From JAAYYM01 sp964483155 (lineage in GTDB: Bacteria > Bacillota > Clostridia > Lachnospirales > Lachnospiraceae): DNA of 54,885 nt. This document shows positions 17,571-24,543 of the stretch, one piece after another. Numbering within the stretch: position 1 is the first letter of the stretch; each line of letters starts with the position of its first letter. Position numbers and translations under genes: made by a program. The DNA lies in contig CAZAAC010000013.1 of assembly GCA_964483155.1 (NCBI GenBank), positions 1 to 54,885 on the forward strand, read 5' to 3'. Under the pieces are notes generated by a model. The model did not search any database. It saw only the letters and a list, made by a program, of their open reading frames with translations, and was not told where the DNA came from.

Positions 17571-18770
17571 ATGAACAAAAGAATTTCATACATCGATGGA
17601 TTACGTGGTATTGCCTGTATTTTAGTATTTGTAAATCATTTTTTGATGGCATTTTACCCTGCTTCCTACTTCGGTGCAGATGCGCCTTCTCATTTTGCAA
17701 ACGGACTTGATTCCTTTTATGCACAATCCTTTTTATCGGTGTTTTCGAACGGTAATTTCTGGGTATGTGTGTTTTTTGTTATTAGCGCCTTTATTATTAG
17801 TTATAAGATCCTCAGAAAATCTGATGAGAATGCAGAGCAATACCGTGCTTCTCTATCAACCAGTCTTATTAAGCGTTATCCTCGCCTTATGCTTCCTGTA
17901 TTTGTTGTATGCCTGCTGATTTTGTCTGCATCATGGCTTGGCCTCTTTGTAAACAACGCTGCTGCGCAGATTACTGGCTCCTCGCTGATGCTTGGTCGTT
18001 ATGAATACAGGCTGTCTGTTTATGACCTTCTTACTTCTGCCTTTGTGAAAATATGGTTTTTTTCTGATGAAACATTTTCAAATTCTTTTTGGATGTTATC
18101 CACTCTTTTTCTTGGCGGATTCTTATCTAACATTTTGAGTATAATGGCAGGACGTAAAAATCGACGCATGCTTTTCCTATATGGCTTCTTTGCTTTATTG
18201 TGCATTGCTGCAGATAGTTTGTACCTAACCTTTGTGCTAGGTACATCGCTTGCCTATATTGTAGTTCGCTATGAGGCTTTACTCGTACGTATCAGATCGT
18301 CTCTTTTCTCAAAAATATTTATGTTCTTTCTTTTGCTGTTAGGACTATTTATGGGGGGCTATCCTTCTGGTATTGTTCCCACAAACTATTATCGCTTCTT
18401 AAATCATTTACCTGCCTCATTAACACCAACAAATTTTTATCATATGATTGGTGCCTTCTTTGTTATCAGTGCCATCGTATTCCTCCCGCAGATACAAAAA
18501 ATACTATCTGCTAAACCGATCCTGTTTCTTGGAGATGTTTCATTCGCGGTATATTTATTTAATCTTCCTTTTATTTTCTCATTCTCTTCTGCCATGCTGC
18601 TATGGCTTTCAACCACATCGATAGGCCCTAATTATCAGCTTTGCGCGGCAATTATCTTTGTTTCTTCAGCAATATTATTACTACTGTTATCTTATTTGTT
18701 TCATCGCTACGTAGAGTCATTTTGCTCAAAGGTAACAGATGCTATTTTATCTTTTATCATAACAGATTGA
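17571..18770 (+). CDS. Acyltransferase 3 family protein (OafA/YrhL-like)
   Basis: This is a 399-residue membrane protein with about 10 helices of the acyltransferase-3 family, which O-acetylates sugars of surface polymers or antibiotics. The opening motif YIDGLRGIACILVFVNHF holds the conserved DGLRG and the key histidine H23. It has only the membrane domain and no C-terminal SGNH domain, but the gene just upstream encodes a separate SGNH-like protein. GGGGG precedes the ATG. Having both an MBOAT and an OafA-type acyltransferase in one operon is noteworthy and suggests two acylation steps or donors. Confidence 0.9.
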   Translation: MNKRISYIDGLRGIACILVFVNHFLMAFYPASYFGADAPSHFANGLDSFYAQSFLSVFSNGNFWVCVFFVISAFIISYKILRKSDENAEQYRASLSTSLIKRYPRLMLPVFVVCLLILSASWLGLFVNNAAAQITGSSLMLGRYEYRLSVYDLLTSAFVKIWFFSDETFSNSFWMLSTLFLGGFLSNILSIMAGRKNRRMLFLYGFFALLCIAADSLYLTFVLGTSLAYIVVRYEALLVRIRSSLFSKIFMFFLLLLGLFMGGYPSGIVPTNYYRFLNHLPASLTPTNFYHMIGAFFVISAIVFLPQIQKILSAKPILFLGDVSFAVYLFNLPFIFSFSSAMLLWLSTTSIGPNYQLCAAIIFVSSAILLLLLSYLFHRYVESFCSKVTDAILSFIITD

Positions 18771-18777
18771 TTTTTTC

Positions 18778-18805
18778 TTGTAATTATAAGTAATTCGTGT
18801 ATACT
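18778..18805 (+). promoter_or_regulatory. Probable promoter of the ECF S-component gene
   Basis: -35 TTGTAA (18778-18783) and -10 TATACT (18800-18805) are 16 bases apart. They lie in the short gap after the OafA-type gene, so the S-component gene can be expressed on its own. Confidence 0.55.
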
Positions 18806-18845
18806 ATACAAAAGAGAATAACCGCTTAAACAGGAGGCACCTATT

Positions 18846-19427
18846 ATGAAAAAAGAACGTAATACCAAATTTATTGTAACCGCAGCTTTAATGGCCGCTT
18901 TTTCATGTGTTGCAACTATGATTATTAAGATACCCACCCCTACCTTTGGTTATATTCATTTAGGGGATGCTTTAGTATTATTATGCGGTATCATACTGGG
19001 ACCTATATATGGTGGTCTGGCTGCCGGCATTGGTTCTATGTTTGCTGATTTATTCTCCGGCTATGCTGCATTTGCGCCTGCTACTTTTGTAATCAAGGCA
19101 CTTACTGCTGTTATAGCAGGTCTTCTTTTCAGAACGCTTCATCGATTCTTTCATGTCACAAAAAAATCCACTAAGTATGTCTGCCTTATTGCAGCAGGTG
19201 CCATAGCGGAATTTTTTATGGTGATTGGTTACTTTTTATACGAAATATTCCTTGCTGTCCTTGCCAGTGGTGCATTTAACAGTATCACCTTTACGGCTGG
19301 TGTCAGTTCCTCTGCCACTGGAATTCCTTTCAATATCGTTCAGGGTTTCGTTGGTATCATAATTACACTGATTCTCTTACCAATACTTGAAAAGGTACCT
19401 GATGTAAAAGGGTGGATAGAAAAGTAA
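18846..19427 (+). CDS. ECF transporter S component
   Basis: The 193-residue protein has about six helices and the family block YIHLGDALVLLCGIILGPIYGGLAAGIGSMFADL, typical of substrate-capture (S) subunits of energy-coupling factor vitamin transporters. S components use a shared EcfAAT energising module encoded elsewhere. The ligand cannot be fixed from sequence; pantothenate or another cofactor precursor is plausible for this subgroup. The ATG lies eight bases after GGAGG. I see no riboswitch in the short 75-base gap upstream. It converges with the PspC gene with only 12 bases between stop codons. Confidence 0.85.
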   Translation: MKKERNTKFIVTAALMAAFSCVATMIIKIPTPTFGYIHLGDALVLLCGIILGPIYGGLAAGIGSMFADLFSGYAAFAPATFVIKALTAVIAGLLFRTLHRFFHVTKKSTKYVCLIAAGAIAEFFMVIGYFLYEIFLAVLASGAFNSITFTAGVSSSATGIPFNIVQGFVGIIITLILLPILEKVPDVKGWIEK

Positions 19428-19439
19428 AAATGTAAAAGC

Positions 19440-19634
19440 TTAAAACGGTTGCTCTGGTATTACGATAGCCGCTATTAGGTAGGCGATTACACCGCCACCG
19501 GTAAATCCTATCAATACCATGAGCAAGCGTACAATTGTTGGATCCATATGCAGATACTCGGCTAGACCTCCACATACACCGCATATCATTCTATCATTCC
19601 TTGATTTATATAACTTTTTCACTTCATCTTGCAT
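19440..19634 (-). CDS. PspC-domain small membrane protein
   Basis: This 64-residue protein is essentially a single PspC domain: an N-terminal block KSRNDRMICGVCGGLAEYLHMDPTIVRLL and a C-terminal hydrophobic hairpin ending VIPEQPF. PspC proteins sit in the membrane and take part in envelope stress sensing. The ATG has GGAGG eight bases upstream. It is the last gene of the PadR-HAAS-DUF4097-PspC run, whose gene content is a recurrent association in Firmicutes. Confidence 0.9.
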   Translation of the reverse strand: MQDEVKKLYKSRNDRMICGVCGGLAEYLHMDPTIVRLLMVLIGFTGGGVIAYLIAAIVIPEQPF

Positions 19635-19654
19635 TTCTTTTTCCTCCTTATCTA

Positions 19655-20563
19655 TTATTCATTATATTTGACTTCAATACTACCCATGGCACAATCTAAC
19701 TCCATATCATTGTTTGCACCATTATCGATTCTTTTCTCTTCGCTAAATCCAGCATACTGTCTATGTCCTACAGTTACGCTACCCATCTCACAACTAATCT
19801 TATAATTAAAATCTTCTTTTTCTCCGTCAAGATAGATACGTATACTTCCCATGCTGCATTCAACATTGACATCCTTCTTTAAGGCTCCCTTGTATACGAT
19901 CTGACCCATTCCAACTTCGAAGTCTCCTTCGCCCAAATCCGAGTCCTTTAGTTCAATGTTGCCTGCGCCTACCGATACATTAGCTGCTTCTGCATAAATA
20001 TTTGACCCTTTTAATTCACCAGCGCCAACCCTAATCTCTATTTCATCAGCTTTTATATCATCTATTCTACTCGCTCCAGCTCCAAGATTCAAATCAAAAT
20101 TATCGAGCCCAGCTGATTCTGGAATATAGAGTGTGACTATTCTCCTTCTGATTCCGCTATACGCATCCCTAAGTCCTTCAATATAAAGGATTCCTTCTTT
20201 AGAATAGCATTCCAAGTCAGAAACATTTGTAGCTTCTACTTTGAAATTTGTCCCATCATATTCCTCTACAAATAATTCTCCTGCTCCAAGTTCAATACGA
20301 ACCTCCTTGATTTCCTTGTCTGATCCCAAGTCATCTTCTTCATAGTCTATTAATTCACTATCCTCGACAAAATCTTCTATATCATCATCAAGTGAGAGCC
20401 ACATGGTGCCATATGAATGAGGGCCAATACAATATCCTCCCCTGCTTCCAATATTGATAGCCTGCTTTAATCCCCCAAATATAGCGCCGATGACAAAAAA
20501 TACTAATCCGAATGCAACCAACACGCCCGTTATTGCTAAACATACCTTTATAAATTTGTTCAT
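19655..20563 (-). CDS. DUF4097-type membrane-anchored beta-helix-like protein
   Basis: One N-terminal membrane helix (about 5-28) is followed by an acidic linker and a repetitive beta-rich domain. Its strands recur as LGAGELFVEEYDG, LGAGASRIDDIKAD, VGAGELKGSNIYAE and VGAGNIELKDSDLG. This regular beta-solenoid pattern is typical of DUF4097 (head GIN / adhesin-like). The function of the family is not established; it occurs with PspC and HAAS-domain genes in envelope-response clusters. The start overlaps the end of the HAAS gene by four bases (ATGA), so translation is probably coupled. Confidence 0.82.
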   Translation of the reverse strand: MNKFIKVCLAITGVLVAFGLVFFVIGAIFGGLKQAINIGSRGGYCIGPHSYGTMWLSLDDDIEDFVEDSELIDYEEDDLGSDKEIKEVRIELGAGELFVEEYDGTNFKVEATNVSDLECYSKEGILYIEGLRDAYSGIRRRIVTLYIPESAGLDNFDLNLGAGASRIDDIKADEIEIRVGAGELKGSNIYAEAANVSVGAGNIELKDSDLGEGDFEVGMGQIVYKGALKKDVNVECSMGSIRIYLDGEKEDFNYKISCEMGSVTVGHRQYAGFSEEKRIDNGANNDMELDCAMGSIEVKYNE

Positions 20564-21300
20564 GCGATTACCTCCTTTTTCTTAAATGGCATTCTGCAGA
20601 TAGCTACAATACCTCTGCAAACAGCTGGAATTAATTTACCACAAATCAGTACCGTCAAAATCAGAAACAACATACCAAGTGCTGCCAGTAGTAATCCAAC
20701 ACCGATTAGTACAAGGCTTACAAATGGAAGTGATGCCAGATTAAATAGCCCTACTGCAAGCAGTACCATTGCTCCTACAAACAGACCTACTGCTGCTGCT
20801 CCAAATCCGATTACCAAGCCTACTACTGCAGACAATACCCCTATCATGATTGAAAAAACAGCGGATATCAATGGAATGCCTACTGGAATAGCAAATATAC
20901 ATAATAGCACGATCAATACTATTTTCCATCCCTCCATTGGTGTATTCGTCCTCGTTGTTGTTTGTGTTGTCTGTCCGCTTGTATTGTTTTGTCTTTCAGA
21001 TTGTTGCGAAGTTCCTTTTGAGATTACTTCTACTGGCATTCCTGTTTGTCTGTCATATACAGGATTCTTATAGCCTGCTTCCGTAAATTCTCCGCTTTCT
21101 CTATCCTTCGCATTTAATTCCGCCTTTATAATCTTTGCAACCTGCTCGGGTGTGCCAAGCTCTTCAAGCACCTTGTCTACATTCTCTTCTCCAGCCTCAT
21201 CAAGATAATCCGCATAATATTTTAATGCGTCTGTTCTTTCATTTACTGGTAAATCACCAAGCAGTGCTCCAAGTTTTTGCATGAACTGCGCTCTATTCAT
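20560..21300 (-). CDS. HAAS-domain (DUF1700-type) membrane protein
   Basis: Residues 1-65 form a HAAS signalling domain, recognisable from MNRAQFMQKLGALLGDLPVNERTD followed by YYADYLDEAGEE and VDKVLEELGTPEQVAKII. A polar linker rich in Thr, Gln and Ser (about 80-120) leads to about four membrane helices rich in Gly, Ala, Leu and Val. HAAS proteins usually sit beside PadR regulators, as here: the ATG lies inside the end of the padR-type gene (8-base overlap). It probably relays an envelope signal, but its partner is not known. Confidence 0.85.
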   Translation of the reverse strand: MNRAQFMQKLGALLGDLPVNERTDALKYYADYLDEAGEENVDKVLEELGTPEQVAKIIKAELNAKDRESGEFTEAGYKNPVYDRQTGMPVEVISKGTSQQSERQNNTSGQTTQTTTRTNTPMEGWKIVLIVLLCIFAIPVGIPLISAVFSIMIGVLSAVVGLVIGFGAAAVGLFVGAMVLLAVGLFNLASLPFVSLVLIGVGLLLAALGMLFLILTVLICGKLIPAVCRGIVAICRMPFKKKEVIA

Positions 21301-21619
21301 TTTTCATCCCTCCCGTAAACATGCTTGTGATTTTTTCAGAGTATTCCTGCCACTCTGTTTTGTAAAGATTCAGCTGCGTTTCGCCTCTTTCCGTTGCTTT
21401 GTAATAACGTCTGTTTCTGCCACCGCATTCCCTATCATACACTTCCAGACAATCATCTTTTTGTAGTCTTCTCAGCACCGGATACAGTGTCGATTCTGAA
21501 ATCTCTATAATTTTCCTAACATCTTGCGTGATTTTATAGCCGTAGGTGCCTTCTCTGTCTTTCGAGACGACTGACAGTACGATTGCATCCAGCAAGGCCG
21601 CGCCTGTATTAAATACCAT
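21293..21619 (-). CDS. PadR-family transcriptional regulator
   Basis: The 108-residue winged-helix protein has the PadR pattern: a LLDAIVLSVVSK helix, GTYGYKITQDV, the recognition region ISESTLYPVLRRLQKDDCLE, and a wing YDRECGGRNRRYYKATERGE. It is a small PadR with a short C-terminal dimerisation helix. It heads a four-gene run with HAAS, DUF4097 and PspC genes. Its promoter is spanned by a perfect 9-base inverted repeat, so it probably represses its own operon and releases in response to an envelope or drug signal. Confidence 0.92.
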   Translation of the reverse strand: MVFNTGAALLDAIVLSVVSKDREGTYGYKITQDVRKIIEISESTLYPVLRRLQKDDCLEVYDRECGGRNRRYYKATERGETQLNLYKTEWQEYSEKITSMFTGGMKNE

Positions 21620-21647
21620 TAAATCAGCTCCTCTCCGCTTATTCTTA

Positions 21648-21685
21648 TATTGACAATATACGGCGTATAATATTGGTTGTCAATA
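21648..21685 (-). promoter_or_regulatory. padR promoter with overlapping inverted-repeat operator
   Basis: On the minus strand, -35 TTGACA (21678-21683) and -10 TATATT (21655-21660) are 17 bases apart. Perfect 9-base arms TATTGACAA (21648-21656) and TTGTCAATA (21677-21685) flank the promoter with 20 bases between them. An inner ATAC-GGC-GTAT palindrome lies in the spacer. This layout suits autorepression by the PadR protein encoded just downstream. Confidence 0.75.
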
Positions 21686-21735
21686 CATATTATATAGGTT
21701 ATTACAATTGTCATATGAGAAAATGACACATAGCA

Positions 21736-21769
21736 AAAGTACCGCCTGTCTAGCTGACAGACGGTACTT
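21736..21769 (-). terminator. Intrinsic terminator after the DUF4125 gene
   Basis: A hairpin has arms AAAGTACCGCCTGTC (21736-21750) and GACAGACGGTACTT (21756-21769) with one mismatch and a short loop. On the minus strand it ends in TTTT. It lies 32 bases past the DUF4125 stop and isolates the padR promoter. Confidence 0.7.
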
Positions 21770-21801
21770 CATATTACTGATCACTAATCATTTCCATCGT
21801 T

Positions 21802-22374
21802 CTATTCGGGCTGAAAGGTATTTGCTATCGTCAGAGCCGCAAGATTCTTACCTTCTTTATATAACGTTACAATAAAATAGCCATAAAGGCGAAGTGTCTT
21901 ATCTGAATAGGTTCCCATCTCTCCTCTTAAATATGTTTCATATGATGTCGTATCAGGCGTATCTTCTGCAGTATGAATAACTCTCATATTCTGTGCCAGA
22001 GAAGGATTTTCCATTGCAAATTCTTCCATCCAGGTCACCTGAATGGCCACAATTTCCTCTGTAATCTTTTTTCTTTCAACAGAATGCGATAAAATAACAC
22101 TTTTAATTTTTTCATATTCCTCTGGATTCGTGCTTTCCATCATCCGCCCATACTTTTCTGCAATCAGATTACGGCCTTGGAGATTTGCTTCTTCTAAATC
22201 ACTCATATAGCTTTCCAGTAGTTCGTCTGTCCACGTCAGATATTGGCTTCTTCTCATAATATAAAACGTTTTCCACTCATCCTGGCAATCAGCTCGCCCG
22301 CCTATATTATCTGTTTGATCAAAAGCATCCCACTCTAGCTTAATAATTTTCTCTATCATGATTGATTTTTCCAT
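21802..22374 (-). CDS. DUF4125 family protein
   Basis: The 190-residue cytoplasmic protein resembles the DUF4125 family: an opening IEKIIKLEWDAFDQTDNIGGRADCQDEWKTFYIMRRSQY, a central Glu-rich helical part, and a C-terminal stretch TYLRGEMGTYSDKTLRLYGYFIVTL. The family has no established function. The ATG at 22374 is chosen because AAGGAGG lies six bases upstream; the longer frame from 22407 has none. It follows the 22446-23399 lipoprotein gene by about 70 bases and has a clear terminator. Confidence 0.75.
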   Translation of the reverse strand: MEKSIMIEKIIKLEWDAFDQTDNIGGRADCQDEWKTFYIMRRSQYLTWTDELLESYMSDLEEANLQGRNLIAEKYGRMMESTNPEEYEKIKSVILSHSVERKKITEEIVAIQVTWMEEFAMENPSLAQNMRVIHTAEDTPDTTSYETYLRGEMGTYSDKTLRLYGYFIVTLYKEGKNLAALTIANTFQPE

Positions 22375-22445
22375 TTTTCTCCTCCTTGACATACTATGTG
22401 CACACAAAAGTTTTTCCTATATCATCCATACGTATCAAAAAACCT

Positions 22446-23399
22446 TTACTCAATCAGTAGAAATTCTTGATAGACCTCTGCTCCAATTTCGGCAAAATAT
22501 GCTTCTGTTGGACATACCTTATTATCATCATCACTTAATGTAATGCAATAGCATATGCCGTTTCTGAAGTATAGTGTACGAAGTCCATTTATCTCAACTG
22601 CGCAGACTACTTCACCGGTATCCTCTTTATAATAGAAATTGAAGTTCTGGCTGCTTTTTTGCGCGTAAGTATTCTTATTTTCCTCAAATTCATTTATTTT
22701 CATGGCATTTTCTTTCATAGAAAGACTGGTATTACTTTTAAATAAATACTTCTCACCATCTTTTAAAAGCGTTACCTTCCAAACACCATCATTATAATAG
22801 GTCGTAAAGAACAAGGTATAGAAACCGTTAGCATCCTTTGTTCCATCGATGCAGAAAATAGATTTATAATTACTGTCGCCTCTTTGAAAATAGTAAGCGT
22901 CATACTCCTCATGATACATACTATCGCTTAACTGATTGCGGATCGTCTCAGAATCAATCCCCATTTTTTCCGTAATAAAAGCGTGAATAAAATCGGTCGG
23001 AATTTTAAGAGCATCTACATAAAAGCCCTCTCCCTCTGTTACTGCTAAGGCTTCCTCCTCTGTTATTTCTGCCTTCGTATCGACACACCAAAATACCTGT
23101 AGCAAATCAACGTCTTCAGGCGTTTCATATTGATGTACTAAAAAACCGTTATTCTGAGAATCATTAAAATACTCAGAAAACCATTGTAGCTCTTCCTCAG
23201 TAAGATTATCTGGTGTAGATGCCGTCATTACGATAGCTTCTGTCGTTTCAGCTTCTGATTCCTCTGTTACTTCTATAGACCCTGATGCTTCTGTCGTTTC
23301 AACCTCGTTATCGATTGCCTTATTTTCAAGTATTCCACACCCTGCAAAAGCTAGCAGAGATAAACCCGTTATTACAATTACAAGAATTTTTGATTTCAT
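22446..23399 (-). CDS. Lipoprotein of unknown function
   Basis: The signal peptide ends in a lipobox (LLAFAGC, C21), followed by an acidic Thr/Glu/Ser-rich linker (about 28-60) and a soluble domain of about 255 residues exposed outside the cell. I do not recognise a family. The folded part has alternating beta strands such as YKSIFCIDGTKDANGFYTLFF and VWKVTLLKDGEKYLF, like a small barrel or NTF2-like fold (a guess). An AAGGA site lies about six bases before the ATG. It is followed by the DUF4125 gene and preceded by the AraC regulator on the same strand. Confidence 0.7.
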   Translation of the reverse strand: MKSKILVIVITGLSLLAFAGCGILENKAIDNEVETTEASGSIEVTEESEAETTEAIVMTASTPDNLTEEELQWFSEYFNDSQNNGFLVHQYETPEDVDLLQVFWCVDTKAEITEEEALAVTEGEGFYVDALKIPTDFIHAFITEKMGIDSETIRNQLSDSMYHEEYDAYYFQRGDSNYKSIFCIDGTKDANGFYTLFFTTYYNDGVWKVTLLKDGEKYLFKSNTSLSMKENAMKINEFEENKNTYAQKSSQNFNFYYKEDTGEVVCAVEINGLRTLYFRNGICYCITLSDDDNKVCPTEAYFAEIGAEVYQEFLLIE

Positions 23400-23426
23400 C
23401 AGTATCCTTCTCCTATTCTAAAATAT

Positions 23427-24335
23427 TTATATAAATTGTTCCTGCATTTGCCGCTTACGATAAGTACTGGGAGAACACCCAATGACGCGTAAAAATTCGC
23501 GGTTAAAGTAACTGATATTCCCAAATCCGACATCGCGCGCGATGTCACCGATCTTATCATCAGTATCCTTCAGCATTGTACATCCTTTCAATATCCGGTA
23601 ACGCACAACATATGCGATTGGCGACATATTCATAATCTCCTTAAAGGAACGGCAGAACTGCCCCTCGCTCATGGGAATAATCTCCGCGAGGTCTGACAGG
23701 GCTATTTCTTCACTGTAATGTTGATGAATATAATGCATGACTGGTTCCATTCGCTTCAGTTTATAGCTTTTTTTGACGCTGACAGCTTCTGAATCTTTCT
23801 TTACAGGATGGCGATAGCAAAGATCCCACACTTTGAGAAGTTCTCCCTTGATCCATAGTTCTCTGCTTTCCGTTTCTTCCTCTTTTAAATTACAAATCTG
23901 AATCATTTCAGAAATGGCTTGTCTCTGCCACTCGACCGATTGAGTCAATTTTGGATGAAATACACGATGCCCTGCTAAAACCGGATAGATATATTTTTCA
24001 TATGCTGGTGCATTAATGTTATCAATCAGAAATGTTGGTTGAAATACAATTGCGCCGCAAACGCATGGCTGTCCTTTGTAAGCGCGTGCCATATGCAGTT
24101 TGTTAGAATTTACAAAAACACCTTCTCCAGCCCGTAGAATATATTCTTTATCTTCTATCATATAAATGACTGCGCCTTCCTTTACGACAAAGATTTCAAT
24201 CTCGCTGTGCCAATGCGAATAGAAAAATACATAACCTTCCTCTTTACTTTCTGCATACGTCAGGTAATGAATTCGAAGCGGCAAAAGTGGTGTGCCATGT
24301 TTGCTCTTTTCTTTTAGAAAAAAATTAAGTGTCAT
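23427..24335 (-). CDS. AraC-family transcriptional regulator with cupin sensor domain
   Basis: The N-terminal part (about 25-120) is a cupin-type ligand domain with FYSHWHSEIEIFVVKEGAV and GEGVFVNSNKLHMA. The last about 100 residues carry the two AraC helix-turn-helix motifs, ending GFGNISYFNREFLRVIGCSPSTYRK. Such regulators sense sugars and switch on the adjacent catabolic gene. It is divergent from the alpha-xylosidase gene, with a 15-base palindrome between them, so a xyloside or related sugar is the likely signal. The ATG follows AAAAGGAGAAAGAC. Confidence 0.92.
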   Translation of the reverse strand: MTLNFFLKEKSKHGTPLLPLRIHYLTYAESKEEGYVFFYSHWHSEIEIFVVKEGAVIYMIEDKEYILRAGEGVFVNSNKLHMARAYKGQPCVCGAIVFQPTFLIDNINAPAYEKYIYPVLAGHRVFHPKLTQSVEWQRQAISEMIQICNLKEEETESRELWIKGELLKVWDLCYRHPVKKDSEAVSVKKSYKLKRMEPVMHYIHQHYSEEIALSDLAEIIPMSEGQFCRSFKEIMNMSPIAYVVRYRILKGCTMLKDTDDKIGDIARDVGFGNISYFNREFLRVIGCSPSTYRKRQMQEQFI

Positions 24336-24446
24336 GTCTTTCTCCTTTTGCTATTCCCTCAGAATGCTTTTACAACCTGCTGGCACAATATTAAAATTGT
24401 GTTATTTTTGATTGATATTATTATAGTTAATTTGAAACAATACAAA

Positions 24447-24461
24447 TATACTATTAGTATA
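24447..24461. promoter_or_regulatory. Palindrome in the divergent araC-like / yicI gap
   Basis: TATACTATTAGTATA is a perfect 7-1-7 palindrome, 82 bases before the alpha-xylosidase start and 111 bases before the AraC start. It may be an operator and also overlaps -10-like sequence on both strands. Promoters here are otherwise weak (TTGAAA-N17-TAGTAT on the plus strand), as expected for an activator-dependent gene. Confidence 0.4.
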
Positions 24462-24543
24462 CATAGTCTAGGTTTGATTGTAAATAGTATCGGCTATGTC
24501 TTTCTCTAAAAATGCTTCTCCATAGGAAAGGAAGGTAGCAATC

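Noticed and set aside
18771..18845. Riboswitch before the ECF S-component gene
   Set aside because: The gap is only 75 bases and is filled by a promoter and ribosome site.
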